DNA of 7,487 nt from Acidobacteriota bacterium (GTDB taxonomy: Bacteria; Acidobacteriota; Thermoanaerobaculia; Gp7-AA8). The translations under genes were made by a program, and so were the position numbers. This document shows, piece after piece, positions 1-6,686 of the stretch. The notes below the pieces were generated by a model, which was given only the letters and a program-made list of their open reading frames with translations, searched no databases and was not told where the DNA came from. The stretch covers positions 4,824 to 12,310 of the forward strand of contig QHVY01000093.1 of the NCBI GenBank assembly GCA_003223695.1, read 5' to 3'. Numbering within the stretch: position 1 is the stretch's first letter; every line of letters begins with the position of its first letter.

Positions 1-1020
1 CGATCCTTTGACGATCTCGTCGACGACGGCAGGCGAGTGATACCGCTCCATGCGCGCGCGAATCTTCCGCTCTACCTCGATCTTCTCCGATAGCTGCGCG
101 CGTTCGATCGCCACCGCGGAGAAATTCGCCAGTGCCGTCAACAGATCGAGATCCTCTTCGGTGAACCTGCCGATGTGAATCGGCGAGTCGACCTGCACCG
201 CTCCGATGACGCGATTGCGGTTCCACAACGGAACGCACATGGCCGAACGAATGCCATGAATGGCGATCGATTTTCCGCCGAGGAGCCGGGCGTCCTCGAG
301 CGCATTGGAGGTCATCAGTGCGACCTGCTGCTGCGCGACCATTTTCAAAATCGTCCGCGAGATCGGAATGTCGCGCCCCTCGGCGCCTTCGATGAACTTT
401 GTCAGCTTCGGAACCGGGTTGCCTTCCGCATCAAACAGGAGAATGAGCCCGCGCTCGACCGGCAGATACTTGAAGATCATCTCCATCACAGTGTTGAGCA
501 GCGTGTTGAGGTCATCGCTCTCGAGCAGCGCCTTCGCCACCTGCACGAGAACCTGAAAGATTTTTTCGCGCGAGACCTCGACCGGTTTGAGGCCGGGCTC
601 CGACGGAATCCGCGGCACGGGTTTCTGAGCCTCGGCGAGGTCGAGCCCGAATTCGGAATTGAAATCGGAAATGCGACGGATGACCGTGCCCGACGGATTA
701 TCGAACATCGACTCGTTGCTGAAATTCACGGATGGCTGCGGCTTCAGCTCGAGCTGTACTGAACCGATGGAGATCTTGTCGCCGGAGCTGACCTGCGCCT
801 CGGTCACGAGATTGCCGTTGACCTTGACGCCGTTGGTCGATTTGAGGTCGATGATCCACCAGGCTTGGTTTCGCGGCTCGAATCGCGCGTGTTTCCGCGA
901 TACCGACGGATGATTCAGAACCAGATCATTCCCTTCGGTTCGTCCAATGGACATCTCTCCACGAAGGTCGGCGATGCGCTGGACGCCGAGGTCGACGTAA
1001 TGGATTTGGAGTTGATCCAT
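1..1020 (-). CDS. FHA-GAF signalling protein, probably the N-terminal part of a class III adenylate/guanylate cyclase (3' end outside window)
   Basis: The 340 visible residues open with a cytoplasmic FHA domain (about residues 5-92). It has the phosphothreonine-binding signature: SIGR at 24-27, N31, SVSRKH at 39-44 and STNG at 61-64. A linker containing GTVIRR (111-116) follows, then a GAF domain (about 155-306) with the typical CVPLW and GAVQVDSP strands. After a short helix the window ends in ERYHSPAVVDEIV (325-337). In family knowledge this 'RY-SP-VV' linker usually stands directly before a class III nucleotidyl cyclase catalytic domain, so an FHA-GAF-cyclase is the likely full protein; the catalytic domain itself is not seen. 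FHA domains bind proteins phosphorylated by Ser/Thr kinases, and GAF binds small ligands or dimerises. The start is effectively forced: a TAA in the same frame lies 13 bases upstream with no other start codon between, and the next Met (23) is inside the FHA fold. There is no signal peptide or membrane segment. An alternative C-terminal output domain cannot be excluded. Confidence 0.9.
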   Translation of the reverse strand, partial: MDQLQIHYVDLGVQRIADLRGEMSIGRTEGNDLVLNHPSVSRKHARFEPRNQAWWIIDLKSTNGVKVNGNLVTEAQVSSGDKISIGSVQLELKPQPSVNFSNESMFDNPSGTVIRRISDFNSEFGLDLAEAQKPVPRIPSEPGLKPVEVSREKIFQVLVQVAKALLESDDLNTLLNTVMEMIFKYLPVERGLILLFDAEGNPVPKLTKFIEGAEGRDIPISRTILKMVAQQQVALMTSNALEDARLLGGKSIAIHGIRSAMCVPLWNRNRVIGAVQVDSPIHIGRFTEEDLDLLTALANFSAVAIERAQLSEKIEVERKIRARMERYHSPAVVDEIVKGS

Positions 1021-1031
1021 GGGGAGATTTG

Positions 1032-1037
1032 ATTATA
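1032..1037 (-). promoter_or_regulatory. Candidate -10 box (TATAAT) for the FHA-GAF gene
   Basis: The minus strand reads a perfect TATAAT here, ending 11 bases before the ATG at 1020. Transcription would be expected to start near 1024-1026, giving a leader of only about 4-6 bases. No TTGACA-like -35 sits at normal spacing and there is no TGn extension; the nearest partial match, TTGAGG at 1052-1057, is only 14 bases away. The -35 position is instead occupied by the hairpin over the preceding stop codon. A chance hexamer is possible, and read-through from the gene at 1054-2844 could also supply transcription. Confidence 0.4.
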
Positions 1038-1040
1038 CCG

Positions 1041-1070
1041 GCTCCGCTGCGCCTCAATGCGGAGCGGAGC
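1041..1070 (-). terminator. Hairpin over the stop codon of the repeat-protein gene, possible transcript end or processing site
   Basis: On the minus strand GCTCCGCTCCGC is followed by a 6-base loop (ATTGAG) and then GCGCAGCGGAGC. The 12-bp arms pair at 11 of 12 positions and are very GC-rich. The loop contains the TGA stop of the upstream gene, and the 5' arm encodes part of its last residues. No U-tract follows (the next bases are CGGTATAATC), so it is not a canonical intrinsic terminator. It could protect the mRNA 3' end or attenuate read-through into the FHA-GAF gene. Confidence 0.45.
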
Positions 1071-2844
1071 GGTGCCGCGCCTGACGGACGAGGAGCAGAT
1101 TGATCGAGGTGCTCACGCCGTTGCTTGGAACCACGATTGGCGTCGCTGCGGCCAGGGTGTACGCGCTGTTGTAAAACGTCGCGTAGTAGCGCTGGAGCGG
1201 GTCGGTCGCCAGGAGCTTGTATGTGCCCGGCGCAAGCACGAGATCAAATGCGCTGTCCTTGCTCATGGCGGTGGCCACGCGATTTCCGGTCAAGTCGAGT
1301 GCGCCGATCTGGATGCCCGACAGCGGCGAGAACGTGGAGCTCGAATCGATGACGCTTCCCGATACGCGCACGCCGCGGGTCAAGGTGAAGTCGAGGTGTT
1401 GAGGAGAATTACCATCAGCGCGATACACGGTCGCGGCTTCGAAATTCGCGGCGCCGCCGCCATATGCCGTCACGTAGCGCAAGGAATTGTCGAACGCTGC
1501 GAATCTGTAGTTGCCCTGCGGCACGACCAACCCGTAATTTCCCGCCGCATCTGTCATCGCGGTGGTAATGACGTTGCCCGCGTCGTTATACGCCGCGACT
1601 GAAATCCCGCTGACGGCGCCCGATTGATCTGTGATCGTACCGGCGAATCGCGTACCGCGAATGAGCGAGAAGTCAATCGACGGTGACGTTTGCGCAGCGA
1701 AGACCGCCACGGAGCTCGCATAGGACTGCGCCGCGAAGATCAGTGAGTTGTCGTACGCGGCGATTCGAAAACTCCCCGACGGAAGCAGAAGAGAGTACGC
1801 GCCGCCCGGATCGCTTTGCGAGAACGCGCGCAGTGTTCCGTCGTTGTTGTAACCGGCGACGGTGATGGCCATCAGTGGCGTGCCAAAGGCATCGGCAACA
1901 TGACCGGTAACAGTTCCAGCACGATGGAGCGGAATCCGAAGATCGTTCACGAGTTGGCCGGCGGCCACCGAGATTGCTTGATTGTTTGCGAACGAATTCG
2001 CGTCGGCGACATAGCCGGCAGCATAAACATGAGCGGCATCAGCGCCGACGACTTTGTAGGATCCCGGCGCTACGCTGAGACTGAAATTGCCTGAGGCATC
2101 CGTCGATCCGTTGGCGATCGCCGTTGTGCCGTCGGATGTGTATGCGATTACGCTCCTTCCGGGAAGGATTACGTTTGTATCGGCATCGACAACGCTGCCG
2201 TTCAAGTGCGCGGCGGCAACGAGCCGAAAATTGATTGCTGTGTTGAAGACGCTCGCCGTTACCGAAACGGTGGTCGCCGACGCGAACGTGGCCTGATCGG
2301 CATAGAAGCGAACGGCGTACGTTCCGCTGTTGTCGTAGGCGGCAATTTTGTACTGGCCGGGTGCGAGGACAAGGGAGTACGTCCCGGTCGCGGTGGTCTG
2401 GCTGAATCCGCGGCGTGTGCCGGTCGAGAGGTTGTATGCCGCGACGGTAACGCCTGACAGCGGCATGCTCGTCGCGGACGCGAAAACGCCGCCATTGACA
2501 GTTCCTGCGCGGCGGAGGGCGAAGTTGATTCCGCTCAGGTCGGCCGCAACATTCAGCGCCGCCGAGGTATCGAACGAATCGGCATCAGCGCCGAACGTCG
2601 TGGCGAAAACACCAGATGGGTCGTACGCGAGAACGCGATACGGCGCTGGAGGGATGGCCAGCAAGTAGTGTCCGAGGGCATCGGTTGTCGCCGTCCCCTG
2701 AAGAGTCCCAGCCGGTGTGTATGCGGCGACAACCGCTGAGACGAGAGGCGATTGCGTGGAAGCATCGGTGACCGTGCCGCTGATGTTCGCAGCCGCAGCG
2801 CTGCTCGCGCTCACTAGCAGGAGAAGGCAGACCCGCAAATTCAT
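1054..2844 (-). CDS. Secreted protein of six tandem carboxypeptidase-regulatory-like (beta-sandwich) repeats
   Basis: This 596-residue protein has a short Sec signal peptide (positive Arg4, hydrophobic 5-13, small residues to about Ala19, cleavage near Ala-Asn 19/20), and the rest is one fold repeated six times. Approximate units are residues 20-112, 113-210, 212-308, 309-396, 397-490 and 491-587. Each follows the pattern 'G-V-D ... PLSG-VAAY ... G-Y-L-APG-YK-AAYDNS-Y---FYA---F--A ... INF-L'. This matches the style of the CarboxypepD_reg / Cna-B-like family (transthyretin-like beta sandwich). Cys6 lies inside the signal, so this is not a lipoprotein. No LPXTG, C-terminal membrane helix, protease or catalytic domain is seen; the protein is almost wholly repeats, unlike TonB receptors or peptidases that carry one copy. 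A stalk, adhesin or matrix role is inference. The start is supported by the signal peptide and by a TGA in the same frame 27 bases upstream. No Shine-Dalgarno is visible. The gene is divergent from the c-di-GMP enzyme gene. Confidence 0.88.
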   Translation of the reverse strand: MNLRVCLLLLVSASSAAAANISGTVTDASTQSPLVSAVVAAYTPAGTLQGTATTDALGHYLLAIPPAPYRVLAYDPSGVFATTFGADADSFDTSAALNVAADLSGINFALRRAGTVNGGVFASATSMPLSGVTVAAYNLSTGTRRGFSQTTATGTYSLVLAPGQYKIAAYDNSGTYAVRFYADQATFASATTVSVTASVFNTAINFRLVAAAHLNGSVVDADTNVILPGRSVIAYTSDGTTAIANGSTDASGNFSLSVAPGSYKVVGADAAHVYAAGYVADANSFANNQAISVAAGQLVNDLRIPLHRAGTVTGHVADAFGTPLMAITVAGYNNDGTLRAFSQSDPGGAYSLLLPSGSFRIAAYDNSLIFAAQSYASSVAVFAAQTSPSIDFSLIRGTRFAGTITDQSGAVSGISVAAYNDAGNVITTAMTDAAGNYGLVVPQGNYRFAAFDNSLRYVTAYGGGAANFEAATVYRADGNSPQHLDFTLTRGVRVSGSVIDSSSTFSPLSGIQIGALDLTGNRVATAMSKDSAFDLVLAPGTYKLLATDPLQRYYATFYNSAYTLAAATPIVVPSNGVSTSINLLLVRQARHRSAPH

Positions 2845-2917
2845 CGGTAGACTGTTTGCACTGGACGAAAGTCACAATCAAAAGGAAAAGTCGCAGTAAA
2901 TTGATTCCACACGCCCG
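2845..2917. promoter_or_regulatory. Divergent intergenic region between repeat-protein and c-di-GMP enzyme genes
   Basis: This 73-base spacer must hold or overlap the promoters of both divergent genes. It is richer in A/T than its surroundings, with an A-rich run (AATCAAAAGGAAAAG, 2877-2890) on the plus strand. Weak hexamers can be found (TTGCAC at 2856-2861 and TAAATT at 2897-2902 on plus; TTGATT at 2877-2882 on minus), but none pair at accepted -35/-10 spacing. No clear operator palindrome is seen. Neither flanking start codon has a Shine-Dalgarno at normal distance. The promoter role follows from gene arrangement, not from a recognised motif. Confidence 0.45.
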
Positions 2918-5440
2918 ATGAAGATCCTGTCTCGGCTCGCCGTCGGAACAAAGCTCGCCCTGGTCATGACATTCATCCTGGCGCTGGTCTCCCTGTGGAT
3001 TTACCTCTATTTTCCGCCACGGCTGCAGCGAGAGGCCGTCAAAGCTTTGACACAACGAGCCTCGGCGATCGCCGACCTCACGGCATTCAGCATCGCACCT
3101 GCGCTGCAGACTCGCGACCGTGTGGCAACCGCCGCTGCACTGACGGCTCTCCGGCGAAATCCCGATCTGACCTTCTTCATGGTGCAGGATGTGCGCGGCC
3201 AAATATTTGCGTCGTTCAATGAGATGGTCGCGGAGAGCGCTGGTCCATTCCGCAACCCGCTGCAGGAGCCTTTCGCGCGGCGAGCGGTCATTACCGGGAT
3301 GACGATGGGAAATGGCAGTGAAACAACCGGCGCGCTCTCTGAGGACGGCAATTCCTATGAGACGACGACACCCATTCGCTATCGCGGCAAGAAAATCGGC
3401 ACGCTGATCGTCGGCTTTTCGCTCGATCGCGTTGTGAGGGAGACCTCCCGTAGCCGAGCCACGGTGGCGCTCGTGTCGCTGATCGTGTTTGCGATCGGCG
3501 TCGTCGCCGTATTTGCTCTGAGCACATTGATTACCGGACCGCTGCGCCGTATCGCTGAAACAGCGGAGCGGATCGCAGCCGGCGAGATGAACAGCCGGGC
3601 CGAAGTGGAAAGCAAAGACGAAGTCGGGCAGCTCGCGCGAACGTTCAACGTGATGTTGGATCGGTTGGAAGACTTGAATCGCACGCTCGAGCGGCGCGTT
3701 GACGAGCGGACACAGGAGCTCACGGGCGAAGTCACTGAACGCAGGCGAGCCGAAGAGGCGCTGCGGGGCTCCGAAGAGCGCTACAGGCTGTTGTTCCAGC
3801 GCAACCTCGCCGCTGTTTATATCGCCTCAGCGGACGGAAAGATTATCAGTTGCAACGATGCGTGTGCGCGGCTATTCGGATTCGAATTCGCAGAGGAATT
3901 CATCGAGCAGTGGGGCGCGATCGAATACATGAGCGATCGCTACCGCGAGGATGTTCTCCGGCGGCTGTACTTGAACGGAGCCGTCTTCAATGAAGAGGTT
4001 GAGCTGCGCGACCGAAACAATCAGCCGGTTTGGGCCCTCGAAAACGTGCGGCTGGTTCCGGGCAAAGATGGAGCGGACGCCACTCTCGAGGGAATTCTGC
4101 TCGACATCAACGATCGAAAGCGCGCGGAGGAGGAGATCGCCTTCCGCGCATACCACGACGAACTGACCGGACTGCCCAACCGGCCGCTGTTCATCGATCG
4201 CGTCGCCGTCGCAATGGCCAACGCGCAGCGCAAAAAGCAGCGCGTCGCTGTGATGTTTCTCGATCTCGACGACTTGAAGATCGTCAACGACACACTCGGT
4301 CACGCGGCGGGGGACGTCTTGCTGAAGATGGTCGCTGCCCGCCTGACCAACATGTTGCGGCAGGGGGACACCGTCGCGCGTGTCGGCGGCGACGAATTTG
4401 TGGTCCTCCTTCCGGAGATGAAGAGCGAATCGGACGGATTACGCGCGGCAGAAAAAATCGTGCGCGCGTTGAGCAAACCGTTCGTGCTCGATTCCGACGA
4501 GCTGCATGTCACCGCGAGCATCGGCGTGGCTGTTGGTCCCCGCGATGGCGCGACTGCCGATGATCTCATCCGGAACGCAGACGGTGCGATGTACCGGGCC
4601 AAACAGTCCGGCGGGAATCGCGTTGAGCTCTACCGCCGCGTTGGCCCCGCAATCCTCGGCCGCATCGCGCAGGAAGAGGAGATGCGTCAGGCAATCGACG
4701 GCGACGAGTTTTTCCTGCTGTTCCAACCGCAAGTAACGATCCACAGGCGCGAGCTCGTTGGAGTCGAAGCGCTCGTTCGGTGGAAGCATCCGGAGCGAGG
4801 TGTCATCGAGCCGGCCAGTTTCATTTCCGCCGCCGAGCAGACCGGCCTGATCACCACACTCGGCGAAATCGTGCTGCGCAAAGCTTGCGAGCAGGGAATG
4901 GAGTGGCAGGCGCACGGATACACCGTCCCGCGAATCGCGGTCAACGTCTCGCCGCGACAGCTCTACCAACGCAATTTCGTAGGCATGGTCGAGCGGATTC
5001 TGGCAATGACGGGATTCGATCCGGAACGTTTGGAACTCGAGCTGACGGAAAGCATGGCCGTGCAGAAGAGTGAACGCAGCCGTGCGATTCTCCGCGACCT
5101 GCGAGGGATGGGAATCGCGATCGGTGTCGACGATTTCGGCACCGGGCACTCGTCGCTCACGTACATCAAACAATTTCCGGTCGACACAGTGAAGATCGAT
5201 CGCAGCTTCGTCGTCGGCGTGACGCGCAAACGGAGCGATCAATCAATCGTCTCGGCGGTGCTCCTCGTAGCGAACCAACTCGGATTGCGCACGATCGCCG
5301 AGGGCGTGGAAAACGACAAGCAGTGCGAGTTCCTTCGTGATCGCGGCTGCCGCGAGATCCAGGGATTTCTAATCAGCAAACCTCTCGATCCAGCGACACT
5401 GCAGCGGACGTTTTTGCGAGTGGCAGCCGAGGCCGTCTAA
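2918..5440 (+). CDS. Membrane-bound sensor GGDEF-EAL protein (diguanylate cyclase / c-di-GMP phosphodiesterase)
   Basis: The protein makes and/or degrades cyclic di-GMP in response to an envelope signal. Order over 840 residues: TM1 (about 12-32); periplasmic sensor (34-178), resembling the CHASE8 type ('RASAIADLTAFSIAPAL', 'VQDVRGQIFASF'); TM2 (181-204); HAMP (205-256, P208 and DEVGQLA 234-240); coiled coil (250-289); PAS (286-400); GGDEF domain (405-575); EAL domain (583-832). The cyclase has DELTGLPNR (414-422), the GGDEF signature at 490-494, and an RxxD inhibitory site (R481-D484) exactly five residues before it. The phosphodiesterase keeps E617 of EAL, N676, E708 and E711 of ELTES, D738-D739 of DDFGTG, K759, E795 and E798 of EGVE, and Q815. 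Both activities therefore look competent. The start is forced: a TAA lies 18 bases upstream in frame, and the next Met (17) is inside TM1. There is no visible Shine-Dalgarno. It converges on the GH26 gene and may regulate the polysaccharide synthase there (inference). Confidence 0.96.
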   Translation: MKILSRLAVGTKLALVMTFILALVSLWIYLYFPPRLQREAVKALTQRASAIADLTAFSIAPALQTRDRVATAAALTALRRNPDLTFFMVQDVRGQIFASFNEMVAESAGPFRNPLQEPFARRAVITGMTMGNGSETTGALSEDGNSYETTTPIRYRGKKIGTLIVGFSLDRVVRETSRSRATVALVSLIVFAIGVVAVFALSTLITGPLRRIAETAERIAAGEMNSRAEVESKDEVGQLARTFNVMLDRLEDLNRTLERRVDERTQELTGEVTERRRAEEALRGSEERYRLLFQRNLAAVYIASADGKIISCNDACARLFGFEFAEEFIEQWGAIEYMSDRYREDVLRRLYLNGAVFNEEVELRDRNNQPVWALENVRLVPGKDGADATLEGILLDINDRKRAEEEIAFRAYHDELTGLPNRPLFIDRVAVAMANAQRKKQRVAVMFLDLDDLKIVNDTLGHAAGDVLLKMVAARLTNMLRQGDTVARVGGDEFVVLLPEMKSESDGLRAAEKIVRALSKPFVLDSDELHVTASIGVAVGPRDGATADDLIRNADGAMYRAKQSGGNRVELYRRVGPAILGRIAQEEEMRQAIDGDEFFLLFQPQVTIHRRELVGVEALVRWKHPERGVIEPASFISAAEQTGLITTLGEIVLRKACEQGMEWQAHGYTVPRIAVNVSPRQLYQRNFVGMVERILAMTGFDPERLELELTESMAVQKSERSRAILRDLRGMGIAIGVDDFGTGHSSLTYIKQFPVDTVKIDRSFVVGVTRKRSDQSIVSAVLLVANQLGLRTIAEGVENDKQCEFLRDRGCREIQGFLISKPLDPATLQRTFLRVAAEAV

Positions 5441-5453
5441 CGGAAACTGCAAT

Positions 5454-5513
5454 CACCACAGAGGACACAGAGCGCACAGAGACATCTCTGTGATCTCTGT
5501 GGTCTCTGTGGTG
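5454..5513. repeat. 60-bp imperfect palindrome with 9-bp internal period (CACAGAG / CTCTGTG), between convergent genes
   Basis: Two 29-base arms (5454-5482 and 5485-5513) are separated by 2 bases and are complementary at 25 of 29 positions; all mismatches fall in two 2-base blocks. Each arm holds three copies of the heptamer CACAGAG (left) or CTCTGTG (right) at 9-base spacing, so the element is both an inverted and a short tandem repeat. It fills nearly all of the gap between two convergent stop codons (13 bases after one, 3 bases after the other). As RNA it would form a long hairpin on either strand, so it may act as a bidirectional transcription end or mRNA stabiliser, but no U-run follows on either side. 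The form resembles the dispersed extragenic palindromes found in many bacterial genomes; copy number cannot be seen from one window. Confidence 0.85.
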
Positions 5514-5516
5514 AAT

Positions 5517-6686
5517 CTAAATCGACGAATGCGTCGCCAGTTGCTCGGCGACAAACGTGCGCGCACCGGGATCCTGCGTCACGCTCCAGTTCAGCGGCGC
5601 GTTCGTTAGCGTGACGTCACTCTCCTGATTGAAAAAGATGATGGCCCGGATGCCGCGGCGATACGTGTGATCGATCTGGTAGAACGCCTGCCGATACCAT
5701 TCGTACGCGTTGCCGCCTTTGGTCAGCGTGCCGAATTCGCTGATGACGATCGGTTTGTTGAAGTTCAGAAGCGTCGGATACGCCTTCTCGAGAATCTGGT
5801 GGAAGCTCCACCAACGCGACCACGAAGCGACGTTGCCGTAATTCAGCACGCCGACGCCGATCCAGTCTACGAATTCGGCGCCGGGATAGTAGTACTCGAA
5901 CCACGGCATCGAAATGTGCGGCGACCAGACCCAGAGAACGTTGTCCGCTCCCATCTTCTGAAAAATCAGATGCACGTGCTTCCACGCGGCGATGAAGTCC
6001 TCCGGCCGGTTGCCGTTTTGCGGACCCCATGGATAGCGATATGGATCGTTCATCTCATGTGCGAAGCGAAGGAACATCGGCTTGCCGTACTCCGCCGCCG
6101 CCTTTGCCCAGGGCACGATGTAGAAGTCGTATTCGCCGTGGGCGATTGAAGCGAGGCTGCCGTATTCGCGCTCAGCGACGTGCGGCAGATTTCGACGCAG
6201 GCGTTCATCGAAATCGATGACCCACGGTTCCCAGGTGATCATCGGGACGGATCCCATCCTGTTGATCGTCTCGACCATGCGGGTGGGAAACTGCTCGTCG
6301 GGCTTGTCACCCCAGGCGACGTAAAACGAAATGATCGGGAACTTGTATTGAACCTGTGATTCGAACTTCTCGAGACCGGCGAACGTGTTTGGGAATCCGC
6401 CGTCGTAGACACCGAACAACATTCGCGACGGATTTCGCAGCGCTGTCACAGACGCCAACGTCGGCCGCATCGGAGCGAGATACTCGGCGCGCGATGTGCG
6501 GCGGACGCTGCGCAACGCGTTGCCCTCCACATCGGAAAACGATTGCGCCAGCCGCAGCGCACGATTGCCGAATGCCTCGTAGATCGATTGAAAGCCCTCG
6601 CCGAGTCCCATTTGGAAGAGCAGACCGATGGCGATGAGCCATCCCAGGGCGAAGAAGGCGATCTGGTATCGGCGGCGCGCTTTCAT
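5517..6686 (-). CDS. Membrane-anchored glycoside hydrolase family 26 protein (beta-mannanase-like)
   Basis: This 389-residue protein has a cytoplasmic basic start (KARRR), one N-terminal TM helix or uncleaved signal anchor (7-27), a poorly conserved spacer to about 85, then a GH26-type (beta/alpha)8 barrel. Family signatures are FGVYDGGFP (91-99), ITWEPW (150-155), RFAHEMN (207-213) with the probable acid/base E211, YPWG (218-221), and VISEFGT (314-320) with the probable nucleophile E317. Both catalytic acids are present, so a retaining beta-glycanase is expected, acting outside the inner membrane. GH26 contains beta-1,4-mannanases as well as beta-1,3-xylanases and lichenases, so the substrate is not settled. 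The ATG overlaps the TGA of the preceding glycosyltransferase gene (ATGA), indicating translational coupling and a shared job. By analogy with BcsZ (GH8) in cellulose synthesis it may trim or release the polymer made by that enzyme (inference). It is not a typical secreted food-degrading mannanase: there is no cleavable signal and no carbohydrate-binding module. Confidence 0.9.
   Translation of the reverse strand: MKARRRYQIAFFALGWLIAIGLLFQMGLGEGFQSIYEAFGNRALRLAQSFSDVEGNALRSVRRTSRAEYLAPMRPTLASVTALRNPSRMLFGVYDGGFPNTFAGLEKFESQVQYKFPIISFYVAWGDKPDEQFPTRMVETINRMGSVPMITWEPWVIDFDERLRRNLPHVAEREYGSLASIAHGEYDFYIVPWAKAAAEYGKPMFLRFAHEMNDPYRYPWGPQNGNRPEDFIAAWKHVHLIFQKMGADNVLWVWSPHISMPWFEYYYPGAEFVDWIGVGVLNYGNVASWSRWWSFHQILEKAYPTLLNFNKPIVISEFGTLTKGGNAYEWYRQAFYQIDHTYRRGIRAIIFFNQESDVTLTNAPLNWSVTQDPGARTFVAEQLATHSSI

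Noticed and set aside
175..762. Plus-strand open frame of 195 residues opposite the FHA-GAF gene
   Set aside because: It lies wholly antisense to a protein with clear FHA and GAF motifs, its product is Arg/His/Glu-rich with no recognisable fold, and it fits the usual shadow frame of GC-rich coding DNA.
1057..1602. Plus-strand open frame of 181 residues opposite the repeat-protein gene
   Set aside because: It is antisense to the fifth and sixth repeats and is explained by their GC-rich codon usage.
2827..2829. Cys6 of the repeat protein as a lipobox cysteine
   Set aside because: It sits near the start of the hydrophobic core, too early for signal peptidase II, with no L-A/S-G/A-C arrangement; an ordinary signal peptidase I site near residue 19 fits better.
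2856..2884. Sigma-70 promoter for the GGDEF-EAL gene using TTGCAC as -35
   Set aside because: At 16-18 base spacing the sequence gives CAAAAG-like hexamers with poor -10 match; the better CACAAT lies only 11 bases away.
2585..3202. Minus-strand open frame of 205 residues with a hydrophobic LFLLIVTFVQCK stretch, looking like a lipoprotein signal
   Set aside because: The stretch is internal, the frame crosses the divergent intergenic region and overlaps both flanking genes, and the rest is low-complexity shadow sequence.
4439..5242. Minus-strand open frame of 267 residues inside the GGDEF-EAL gene
   Set aside because: It is antisense to the most strongly conserved GGDEF and EAL motifs; its composition (Arg, His, Asp, Leu) is that of a codon shadow and no family is recognisable.
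5454..5513. Short CRISPR-like array
   Set aside because: The units are 7-9 bases with 2-base spacers and reverse orientation halfway, so there are no repeats or spacers of CRISPR length.
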